Positions 14,066 through 20,535 of a stretch of 20,535 nt of DNA are shown piece after piece. Origin of the DNA: JAZLIT01 sp045617525 (GTDB lineage Bacteria; Bacillota; Bacilli; Bacillales_A; Planococcaceae); the NCBI GenBank assembly GCA_045617525.1, contig JAZLIT010000212.1, positions 1 to 20,535 on the forward strand. Direction: 5' to 3'. The notes under the pieces are model-generated. The model was not told the DNA's origin. It was given only the letters and a program-made list of their open reading frames with translations, and ran no database searches. A program made the translations under genes and the position numbers. The number at the start of each line of letters is the position of its first letter. Within the stretch, counting starts at the first letter, position 1.

Positions 14066-14126
14066 ATTAATCCCCCTACCTCATTCTTACTCTCTACTAT
14101 TTAGTCTATTAAATAAAAATTGAATA

Positions 14127-14178
14127 TTTACAAAATATTTACAAAACTAATATATATTTTACAGTTTTTTGTTATAAT
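14127..14178 (+). promoter_or_regulatory. Candidate PhoP-dependent promoter of phnD
   Basis: TTTACA occurs at 14127-14132, 14138-14143 (11-bp step) and 14158-14163, with a degenerate copy near 14148 between them. A perfect -10 TATAAT lies at 14173-14178, and the -35 position reads ATATAT. Bacillus PhoP boxes are TTAACA-like hexamers repeated every about 11 bp between -60 and -20, replacing the -35, which is the arrangement seen here. Induction by phosphate starvation is the prediction. Confidence 0.6.
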
Positions 14179-14210
14179 TGGAGAGTATCATATTTTAAGG
14201 AGGAATTTCA

Positions 14211-15272
14211 GTGAAAAAGTTTTTTGTATTCGGTTTGACATTTTTATTTGCGCTTATTTTAGTAGCATGTAACGAAGACACTAATACAGACTCGCCTAAA
14301 GGAAATTCAGATGCAGAAAAAACAACAGCAAAAAAACTAGAAAAAATCTCAATTGCTTTCGTTCCATCGCGTAATCCTGACGAAATCATTACGGCTACTG
14401 AACCACTAAAAGATTTATTAAAAGATGAATTAAGTAAATTAGGATACGATATAGAAAAAGTTGACATTACTGTTGGCACAAACTATGAGGCTGTAGGGGA
14501 AGCTTTATCTGCTGGAACAACAGATATCGGATTTATCCCTGGAGGTACATATGTCTTATATGACGATGGAGCTGAAGTCATTTTGACTGCAACACGTGCT
14601 GGCTTAAATAATGATTCGGACAACCCTCTTGACTGGAATAAAAATGAACCAACAAAAGCAACAGAGGAACAAGCCGTTTCATATCGTGCTATTCTAATCG
14701 CTGGTCCATCACAAAAAGGTAAAGAATTAGCAGCAAAGGTGAACAATGGTGAACAATTAACATTTGAAGATTTAGACAGTGCTAATTGGAACGTCATGTC
14801 TACAACTTCACCAGCCGGATATATTTATCCAGCGTTATGGCTTAAAGAAAACTACTCTAAAACAATTACTGACTTATCGAAAGTTGTACAAGCTGATTCT
14901 TACGGTACGGCATTTGCCCGTTTAGCTGCTGGCCAAACGGATTTACTCGTTACTTATGCGGATGCTCGTCGCGATTATGAAGAAAAATGGAAATCAGAAT
15001 TCAACCGATCTGAAGATATTTGGGCAGAAACAGATTTAATCGGTGTTATGCCTGCAATTTATAATGACACAATTAGCGTTAGTAAAAATGCAAAGATTAT
15101 GGATGATGCGTTGAAAGTAGCTTTGCAAAAAGCTTTTATTAACATCGGAAATACTGCTGAAGGTAAAGAAGTAATCGCCGTTTATAGCCATGCCGGCTAC
15201 AAAGAAGCGAAATCTTCCGATTATGACAATGAACGTAACGCACAAATGCTTGTGCAACAATTAGGTAACTAA
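14211..15272 (+). CDS. phnD: Phosphonate-type ABC transporter substrate-binding lipoprotein
   Basis: A 353-residue lipoprotein starting at GTG 14211, fixed by AAGGAGG at 14197-14203. The signal ends in the lipobox LILVAC (Cys20). The mature part fits the PhnD/PtxB/PBP type II family: ISIAFVPSRNPDEIITATEPL, GTNYEAVGEALSAGTTDIGFIPGGTYVLY, YRAILIAGPS, then GYIYPALWLKE and FARLAAGQTDLLVTYADARRDYE. It should bind a phosphonate, phosphite or phosphate ester outside the membrane. The ligand cannot be read from the sequence, and no C-P lyase genes lie nearby. It is first in the phnDCEE operon and followed by a hairpin with a U-run, which would let the binding protein be made in excess over the membrane complex. 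Confidence 0.9.
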   Translation: MKKFFVFGLTFLFALILVACNEDTNTDSPKGNSDAEKTTAKKLEKISIAFVPSRNPDEIITATEPLKDLLKDELSKLGYDIEKVDITVGTNYEAVGEALSAGTTDIGFIPGGTYVLYDDGAEVILTATRAGLNNDSDNPLDWNKNEPTKATEEQAVSYRAILIAGPSQKGKELAAKVNNGEQLTFEDLDSANWNVMSTTSPAGYIYPALWLKENYSKTITDLSKVVQADSYGTAFARLAAGQTDLLVTYADARRDYEEKWKSEFNRSEDIWAETDLIGVMPAIYNDTISVSKNAKIMDDALKVALQKAFINIGNTAEGKEVIAVYSHAGYKEAKSSDYDNERNAQMLVQQLGN

Positions 15273-15283
15273 AATACAAATGA

Positions 15284-15311
15284 GTGAGGACTTTATGTTC
15301 TCACTTTTTTT
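15284..15311 (+). terminator. Attenuator-type hairpin between phnD and phnC
   Basis: GTGAGGA (15284-15290) pairs with TTCTCAC (15298-15304), including one G-U, and is followed by seven T residues. Placement after the binding-protein gene is typical of partial termination in ABC operons. Confidence 0.65.
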
Positions 15312-15330
15312 CAAAGATTGGGGTATATGA

Positions 15331-16116
15331 ATGATTAAATTTAACAATGTTTCAAAAACATATCCAAATGGATTTTCTGCCTTAAAGGATATTGATTTAA
15401 AAATTGAACAAGGTGAATTTGTCGCGATTATCGGACTTTCAGGTGCCGGAAAGTCTACCTTATTACGGTGCATTAACCGCATGCATGATATTACGAGTGG
15501 AAAATTAATTATTGATAATGTTGATATCCAAAGGTTAAAAGGGCGCAAGGTTAGAAAATTCCGCCGAAATATTGGGATGATTTTCCAATCATTTAATTTA
15601 GTTACTCGAATTAGTGTTATAAAAAATGTGTTGGTCTCATTTGTTCCAGAAATGCCTCTTTGGCGTAAAGTATTTGGCATTTTTACACATGACCAAAAAA
15701 AAGAAGCATTAATGGCATTAGATCGTGTTGGCATTTTAGACAAAGCTTACATCCGCGTTGATCAACTTTCAGGTGGTCAACAGCAACGCGTTGCGCTTGC
15801 TCGTACATTAGCGCAAAAGCCTACAATAATTTTAGCTGACGAACCAGTCGCCTCTTTAGATCCCGTTACGGCACATCAAGTAATGGAAGATTTCCGTCGC
15901 ATCAATAAAGAACTTTCTATGTCTGTTCTCATTAATATTCACCACGTAGAGCTAGCCTTAGAATATGCAGACCGTGTTATTGGAATACGAGCAGGAGAGG
16001 TTGTATTTGATGGACCTGTTTCAGCCGTTACCGATGAGATACTGAAGGAAATTTACAATGGTAAGGTCGAGGAAAGGAGTCCTGAAAAAGATGCGATTGA
16101 AGTTTTGGCCTTCTAA
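15331..16116 (+). CDS. phnC: Phosphonate-type ABC transporter ATP-binding protein
   Basis: A 261-residue ABC ATPase of the PhnC family. Walker A GLSGAGKST (35-43), Q-loop in IGMIFQSFNLV (81-91), signature LSGGQQQRVALARTL (146-160), Walker B TIILADEPVASLDP (165-178) and the H-loop in NIHHVE. The long insertion around residues 105-125 (PEMPLWRKVFGIF) is typical of PhnC. It powers uptake through the two PhnE permeases. GGGGT at 15319-15323 precedes ATG 15331. Its end overlaps phnE1 by 26 nt. Confidence 0.93.
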   Translation: MIKFNNVSKTYPNGFSALKDIDLKIEQGEFVAIIGLSGAGKSTLLRCINRMHDITSGKLIIDNVDIQRLKGRKVRKFRRNIGMIFQSFNLVTRISVIKNVLVSFVPEMPLWRKVFGIFTHDQKKEALMALDRVGILDKAYIRVDQLSGGQQQRVALARTLAQKPTIILADEPVASLDPVTAHQVMEDFRRINKELSMSVLINIHHVELALEYADRVIGIRAGEVVFDGPVSAVTDEILKEIYNGKVEERSPEKDAIEVLAF

Positions 16117-16906
16117 GAAAATCATTTTACCTAACGGAAAGGTAATTGAAGAAAAAATTTCACTCACCCCTCTTATCTTGCTTATTTTATTTGGCTTTAC
16201 TTATTTATCCGTAGTCATCACCAATTTCAACATCGAAGTACTTGTAGACCGAATTAATGAATTTTTTGTCATTTTAATAAAAATGGTACCTCCGAATTGG
16301 GATTACCTTCCTTATATTTGGCAACCTTTGCTCGACACAATAAAAATGTCTTTACTCGGCTCTTTCTTAGGCGCACTTTTGGCAATGCCACTTGCAATGA
16401 TTGCAGCACAGAATATTAATAAGTTAAACTGGCTTTCGGTAACGATGAAGTTTCTATTTAGTTTGTTACGAACATTGCCGACCTTAATCGTTGCTTTAAT
16501 TGCGACATTTATTTTTGGTCTAGGTACTGTCGCAGGTACTACGGCTATATTCGTCTTTACAGTTGCATACATAGGGAAATTGCTATATGAGCAAATCGAA
16601 AATGCTGATATGGCAGCCTATGAAGCGATGACCTCGATGGGCTTAACAACAGTTCAATCATTTCGATATGCCATTTTCCCTCAGATTTTACCCAATTATT
16701 TATCTATCTCTCTTTTTTGTTTTGAGGGAAACGTTCGATACGCTGCGATCTTAGGCTATGTGGGTGCTGGTGGAATTGGATTATTACTTAATGAGAGTTT
16801 AGGTTGGCGAAATTATGCAAATGTCGGGATGATTCTGCTTTTATTAGTTGTGACGGTATTCATCATTGAAACAATTAGTGAATATTCTCGAAAGAAAGTT
16901 ATGTAG
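16091..16906 (+). CDS. phnE: Phosphonate-type ABC transporter permease, first copy
   Basis: A 271-residue permease with about six membrane segments. A frame opens at 16058, but the AAAGGAG at 16073-16079 supports ATG 16091. The EAA motif EAMTSMGLTTVQSFRYAIFP and the terminal GYVGAGGIGLLLNESLGWR are typical of PhnE. It probably pairs with the second PhnE as a heterodimer. The N-terminus carries a basic cytoplasmic stretch (MRLKFWPSKKI). It overlaps phnC by 26 nt and its stop is 9 nt before the next ATG, so the operon is tightly coupled. Confidence 0.92.
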   Translation: MRLKFWPSKKIILPNGKVIEEKISLTPLILLILFGFTYLSVVITNFNIEVLVDRINEFFVILIKMVPPNWDYLPYIWQPLLDTIKMSLLGSFLGALLAMPLAMIAAQNINKLNWLSVTMKFLFSLLRTLPTLIVALIATFIFGLGTVAGTTAIFVFTVAYIGKLLYEQIENADMAAYEAMTSMGLTTVQSFRYAIFPQILPNYLSISLFCFEGNVRYAAILGYVGAGGIGLLLNESLGWRNYANVGMILLLLVVTVFIIETISEYSRKKVM

Positions 16907-16915
16907 GTGACGAAT

Positions 16916-17722
16916 ATGAATACTATTCAAAAACAATTAGCGCTAGAACCAAAAAGGAGTTTTACTCAATTAGTAACGATCATCATTGTCTGCATTGTAC
17001 TTTTTTGGTCATTATCTGCTATTCAAATGGACAGTTTAGCAAGTGACGGATTCTCGATTGCAAAAAACATTTTACTTGGCATTGTACAGCCAGACTTAAG
17101 TTTATTATTTAATTTTACGGCTAATGGAATCCCCTATTTATTAGTTGAAACTGTAGCCATAGCCTTTTTAGGTACGATTGTCGGCTCAATTATTGCCATT
17201 CCATTAGCTTTTTTATCAGCTTCCAATATCGTACCGAAACCTATTTCGTTTGTTGTTCGTTTACTTTTAATTTTCATCCGGACAATTCCTGCCATTGTTT
17301 ATGGATTAATGTTTATACGCGTGACGGGTCCTGGACCATTTGCAGGCGTTCTAACGATGTCTTTAGTGAGCGTCGGGATGCTCGCAAAGTTATATGTCGA
17401 TGTAATTGAAGATATTAATATATCGATTTTAGAATCAATGGAATCGATTGGTTGTTCAACATTTGAAAAAATACGTTTTGGCGTACTTCCTCAAATTTCT
17501 GCTCTATTTTTATCGATTGTCATTTATCGCTTTGATATGAATTTACGTGATGCCACTGTACTTGGCCTAGTTGGAGCCGGCGGTATCGGTGCACCTATTA
17601 TCTTTGCAATGAACGGCTATCGCTGGTCTGAGGTCGGAGCGATTTTAATTGGACTTATTTTTCTAATTTTAGTCGTTGAATATATTTCAAATAAATTCCG
17701 AACAAAAATTATAAGGGGGTAA
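16916..17722 (+). CDS. phnE: Phosphonate-type ABC transporter permease, second copy
   Basis: A 268-residue permease, paralogous to the preceding one: six membrane segments, EAA motif ESMESIGCSTFEKIRFGVLP and LGLVGAGGIGAPIIFAMNGYR near the end. A GTG at 16907 opens the frame three codons earlier, but AGGTGA (16905-16910) is best placed for ATG 16916. Two PhnE subunits are common in Gram-positive PhnDCEE systems. With PhnC and PhnD it forms a complete importer. No terminator is visible after it, so the following secreted-protein gene may be read in the same transcript. Confidence 0.92.
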   Translation: MNTIQKQLALEPKRSFTQLVTIIIVCIVLFWSLSAIQMDSLASDGFSIAKNILLGIVQPDLSLLFNFTANGIPYLLVETVAIAFLGTIVGSIIAIPLAFLSASNIVPKPISFVVRLLLIFIRTIPAIVYGLMFIRVTGPGPFAGVLTMSLVSVGMLAKLYVDVIEDINISILESMESIGCSTFEKIRFGVLPQISALFLSIVIYRFDMNLRDATVLGLVGAGGIGAPIIFAMNGYRWSEVGAILIGLIFLILVVEYISNKFRTKIIRG

Positions 17723-17794
17723 TTGCACATCGTGAGTTTTCCACTTTAAGTATTTGTTGTATTTTTATTAGAATTTAAAATTATGGAGGTATTT

Positions 17795-19756
17795 ATGCGA
17801 AGAATATCTATTTTTTTAAAATCATTTATTGTTAGCGCATTACTTTTTAGCTCATTTATGGTGCCAAATAGCTTTGCTGAAAATACATTAAATCCAGCAC
17901 CTATAAAATTGCCTATCCAATCAAATGGCTATTCCATATTATTTGATAATAGCCACGGGCAAACAGCTGGACAATCCGATTGGGTAATTGATGGGGCATT
18001 TTCTGATTTTGCTGATGCCTTAGTCATGGACGGTTATACTGTCGAAGAATTCCGAAGTAATGCCCCACTAACTTTAAGTGATTTAATAGATTACGATATT
18101 TTTGTCATTCCAGAAGCTCAAATTCCTTTTACTGCGTCTGAGCAGGATGCCATTGCAACATACGCTGAACTCGGTGGAGGTGTGTTCTTTATTGCAGATC
18201 ATTATAATGCTGATCGCAATTTAAACCGTTGGGATTCAAATGAAATCATGAACGGGTGGCGTCGTGGTGCCTATACCAATCCTACGCAAGGCATGGGTGT
18301 AGCAGAAGCCCAAGCTTTAAGTGGTGTTGTAAGTTCACGTTGGCTAAGTGATGAATTCGGTGTTGAATTCCGTTATAACTCAATTGATAACACCGTGGCC
18401 AATGTTGTTGTTCCCGCTACTCAATCATTCGGAATTACGAATGGTGTATCTGAGGTTTCCATTCATGCTGGCTCAACTTTAGCAATCACGAATCCTACAA
18501 TTGCCAAGGGGATTGTCTATTTACCAACCGGTTTAACCTCAACTGCGAATAAATGGTCTAGCGCGCCAGACCAAGGTGTTTATGCAGGCGGTGGAGTCGC
18601 CGAAGGACCTTTTGTTGCAATTGGAAAAAAAGGCTTAGGTAAATCTGCATTTATTGGTGATTCATCACCTGTTGAAGATGCAACACCAAAATATCGAAAC
18701 GAAGAAAACGGTGGTCGTAAAACTACTTATGATGGCTTTATCGAAGATGATAATGCAGAAATTTTAATCAATATTATCGATTGGTTAGTAGCCTCAGAAT
18801 CTTATACGCAGTTTTCACAAACGTCAATCACATTAGATACGGCAACACCTAGAATTACTATTGAAGATCCAGCAACATCTACTGAGCCTTCGCTTGAGCC
18901 TTGGAGACAACCTGCTTCAGGCTATTTATGGTATGATTCTACAACATTTGCAGACGGCGCATATGGTTCTGATGTTGCCCCTCCTGCAGCGTTAACGTAT
19001 ACGGTAACTACACCAACTACGCTACCAAGCAACGGGAATCCGTTCACCGCAACTGTAAAAATTGCTGGTTTAACACCAAATTCCACAGTTGTAGGACATC
19101 AAATGCAAGTGTACTTATCTGGAGGAACTGCTATTTCGCAAGTTCAAACTAGCAATGGAAATTGGCCAACTGGATATGGTTATTTTGATATTGGAACATT
19201 AACTGCCAATGCACAAGGTATAGCAGAAAAAGTAATCACAATGCGATTGAATCCTGCGACTACTGCGAATGTGGGAACGATTCGCTTAAAAAATAGCAAT
19301 GGAGATAATGTCGTAACAAAGACTGTGCAAATAGGCGAGCAAAGCGGTGAAGTTGATCCACCGATCGATATCCCAGACCCAAGCGAAACATACCAAGTAT
19401 TTCAAAGTGGAAATTATAAGCTACTTTTACCTGGATTCTTACCGACGCATGGCACAGAGTTTACGGTAAAGGTTGAAATTAGTGGATTAGCTGCTAATAC
19501 AGCAATTACAAATGCACAAATTCAAATATATCTAGCAGGAGGCACAAGTATTTCACAAGTTAAAAATACAAATGGAACTTGGCCAACTACCTATGGATAC
19601 GGAAATTTTGGAACGCTCGTTGCTAATTCAACGGGAGTTGCTACCGGTGAAATTAAGATGCGCATTAACCCAACTGTCACAAGTACATCTGCTTCAATAC
19701 GACTTCGACTCGGTTCTGGAAATAACACTATAACTTCTACAATTTCACTTCAATAA
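17795..19756 (+). CDS. Large secreted protein: unknown GATase1-like N-domain plus two C-terminal tandem repeats
   Basis: A 653-residue exported protein. The frame opens at ATG 17783, but the GGAGG inside (17786-17790) directs ATG 17795. The signal peptide has a basic start, hydrophobic core and likely cleavage after NSFA (about residue 28). Residues about 40-345 begin YSILFDNSHGQTAG, then VIDGAFSDFADALVMDGYTV, IDYDIFVIPEAQIPF, GGGVFFIADHYNADRNLNRW and later KGLGKSAFIGDSSPVED; the pattern resembles DUF4350/amidotransferase-like beta-alpha folds. After a linker come two repeats of about 115 residues (about 400-514 and 533-653), probably beta-sandwich, both with ISQV..xNGxWPTxYGY. There is no LPXTG anchor or catalytic signature I can name. 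By position it may act outside the cell in phosphorus scavenging; this is a guess. Confidence 0.8.
   Translation: MRRISIFLKSFIVSALLFSSFMVPNSFAENTLNPAPIKLPIQSNGYSILFDNSHGQTAGQSDWVIDGAFSDFADALVMDGYTVEEFRSNAPLTLSDLIDYDIFVIPEAQIPFTASEQDAIATYAELGGGVFFIADHYNADRNLNRWDSNEIMNGWRRGAYTNPTQGMGVAEAQALSGVVSSRWLSDEFGVEFRYNSIDNTVANVVVPATQSFGITNGVSEVSIHAGSTLAITNPTIAKGIVYLPTGLTSTANKWSSAPDQGVYAGGGVAEGPFVAIGKKGLGKSAFIGDSSPVEDATPKYRNEENGGRKTTYDGFIEDDNAEILINIIDWLVASESYTQFSQTSITLDTATPRITIEDPATSTEPSLEPWRQPASGYLWYDSTTFADGAYGSDVAPPAALTYTVTTPTTLPSNGNPFTATVKIAGLTPNSTVVGHQMQVYLSGGTAISQVQTSNGNWPTGYGYFDIGTLTANAQGIAEKVITMRLNPATTANVGTIRLKNSNGDNVVTKTVQIGEQSGEVDPPIDIPDPSETYQVFQSGNYKLLLPGFLPTHGTEFTVKVEISGLAANTAITNAQIQIYLAGGTSISQVKNTNGTWPTTYGYGNFGTLVANSTGVATGEIKMRINPTVTSTSASIRLRLGSGNNTITSTISLQ
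18992..19336 (+). repeat. C-terminal protein repeat, unit 1
   Basis: Encodes the first of two similar domains of about 115 residues. Landmarks shared with unit 2 are FTATVKIAGLTPNSTV, IQVYLSGG-type strand, AISQV, NGNWPTGYGYF, IGTL and MRLNP. Confidence 0.75.
19390..19753 (+). repeat. C-terminal protein repeat, unit 2
   Basis: Encodes the second domain: FTVKVEISGLAANTAI, IQIYLAGGTSISQV, NGTWPTTYGYGNFGTL and MRINP align with unit 1. A proline- and acid-rich linker (about residues 517-531) separates the two. Confidence 0.75.
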
Positions 19757-19782
19757 CATTGATATTAAGAAGTTGAGGCATA

Positions 19783-19907
19783 TGGAGTGAAGCGCGAAAA
19801 CACCAAAATTCTGTACTTAGGGAAAGGGTTGACGCGAAAAGCGTTAGCCCGTAACGGAAATAGTAACGCAACAAAGGCAATCTCCGCGAAATTGTCTAGA
19901 TACTCCA
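19783..19907. other. Structured intergenic element of unknown type
   Basis: TGGAGT (19783-19788) can close with ACTCCA (19902-19907). Inside is a 10-bp hairpin GGGTTGACGC/GCGTTAGCCC (19826-19850) with a GAAAA loop and several CGCG and GTAACG words. It is less AT-rich than nearby intergenic DNA. It contains no ORF; it could be a small RNA, an RNA element of the secreted-protein message, or a mobile-type repeat. I recognise no known riboswitch class. Confidence 0.4.
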
Positions 19908-19935
19908 AAAATGAATCTAGCCTCGAAAAATTAAA

Positions 19936-19977
19936 AAGGATGTGAGTAAGTGCAACTCATGCACCTACCACATCCTT
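19936..19977. terminator. Bidirectional hairpin terminator, repeat family copy B
   Basis: GGATGTG (19938-19944) pairs with CACATCC (19969-19975), with inner arms around GTGCA/TGCAC. Flanked by A-run and T-rich sequence. It is nearly the same hairpin as 11737-11781 and lies between convergent genes, as copy A does. Confidence 0.75.
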
Positions 19978-19988
19978 CATTTATTTTA

Positions 19989-20531
19989 TTAGCGAATTGT
20001 TTTTAATGCTGTTGACCAAGGAATCACTTGATCTAACATTTGATTTACCGAATCAGCTTGCACTGCTGCAGGCTTGAATACTTTTCCATTTTCAAAATCA
20101 GTGAATAATGATAATGCTGGGTGAACGCGAACGTCAGCTACTAATAATTCTCCTAAAATGCCTCGTAAATGTTCTGCTGCACGTGCGCCGCCTACTGAAC
20201 CGTAAGAAACGATACCAGCTGCTTTATTGTTCCACTCAACGCGTAAGTAATCTAAAGCGTTTTTAAGTGAAGCTGGGATAGAGTGGTTATACTCCTGCGC
20301 GATAAACACGAAACCATCTTGAGCTGCTACAGCTTCCGACCATGCTCCAGCGCCAGAAGCGTCACCTCCTGCCTCGCCTAATAACGGTAATTTATATTCC
20401 GCAATATCGATTACAGTGTAATTCGCATCTCCGCGTTTATCCGCTAACTCTTTCACCCAAGCCGCTACTTGTGGGCTCACGCGTCCTTCACGTGTAGATC
20501 CAATAATAATACCGATGTTTAAAGTTGTCAT
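19989..20531 (-). CDS. NAD(P)H-dependent FMN reductase (flavodoxin-like fold)
   Basis: A 180-residue protein of the NADPH-dependent FMN/azo reductase family. IIIGSTREGRVSPQVAAWV (about 8-26) is the FMN-phosphate loop; AQEYNHSIPASLKNALDYL (about 78-96) is the hallmark flavin-binding segment, and VSYGSVGGARAAEHLRGIL (about 108-126) follows. Length matches the family. Such enzymes use FMN and NAD(P)H to reduce quinones, azo dyes or chromate; the natural substrate is unknown. Start ATG 20531 is 4 nt from the window edge, so the SD is not visible, but the MTTLNIGIIIGS start is typical. Confidence 0.9.
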   Translation of the reverse strand: MTTLNIGIIIGSTREGRVSPQVAAWVKELADKRGDANYTVIDIAEYKLPLLGEAGGDASGAGAWSEAVAAQDGFVFIAQEYNHSIPASLKNALDYLRVEWNNKAAGIVSYGSVGGARAAEHLRGILGELLVADVRVHPALSLFTDFENGKVFKPAAVQADSVNQMLDQVIPWSTALKTIR

Positions 20532-20535
20532 TTCT

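Noticed and set aside
15261..15743. Leftward 160-codon ORF over phnC
   Set aside because: It lies antisense to a clear ABC ATPase with all motifs and begins and ends without gene-like signals.
19757..19935. Riboswitch or CRISPR-like element after the secreted-protein gene
   Set aside because: There are no regularly spaced repeats and no known riboswitch core; a structured element is reported without a class.

Overview
The window is AT-rich with strong GGAGG-type ribosome binding sites, short intergenic gaps and gene families typical of Bacillales. The protein set (RocD-type aminotransferase, YpsA-type SLOG protein, Cst-like sulfide genes, PhnDCEE) suggests a Planococcaceae/Caryophanaceae relative such as Lysinibacillus or Solibacillus. 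That placement is an inference from style and content, not from a marker gene. No rRNA, tRNA, CRISPR array, transposase or phage gene was recognised.

Left part (1-7490): the 3' part of an ornithine aminotransferase (rocD-like), a ypsA-like SLOG gene and a small orphan gene read rightwards and end at a bidirectional terminator. A leftward iron-siderophore-type ABC operon follows (lipoprotein, FecCD permease, ATPase), with a good Fur-box candidate 29 nt upstream of the lipoprotein gene. Divergent from it is an overlapping pair of unrecognised proteins that may have a glutamine-amidotransferase/ThuA-like fold. A nitroreductase gene follows.

Middle part (7520-11725): a leftward operon that looks like a sulfide/persulfide detoxification (Cst-like) system. 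In transcription order it encodes a DsrE-family protein, a TusA-rhodanese fusion, a rhodanese-metallo-beta-lactamase (persulfide dioxygenase) fusion, a stand-alone TusA and a TauE/SafE exporter. Five ATACC...GGTAT-type palindromes resembling CsoR/CstR operators sit before its genes and before a divergent 76-residue membrane protein. No CsoR/CstR gene is in the window. Three of the palindromes overlap or abut Shine-Dalgarno sequences. The end of the rhodanese-MBL gene carries a nearly perfect 53-bp duplication.

Right part (11726-20535): a gene-poor stretch holds a small frameshifted membrane-protein reading frame. After it comes a cytoplasmic 5'-nucleotidase-type metallophosphatase, divergent from a phnDCEE-type ABC transporter. 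The promoter before phnD has TTTACA repeats and a TATAAT -10 with no good -35, as in PhoP-activated promoters. A large secreted protein of unknown function with two C-terminal tandem repeats follows. The window ends with a structured intergenic element, a hairpin terminator related to one at 11737-11781, and a convergent NAD(P)H-dependent FMN reductase gene. The likely theme here is phosphate or organophosphate scavenging under the Pho regulon.
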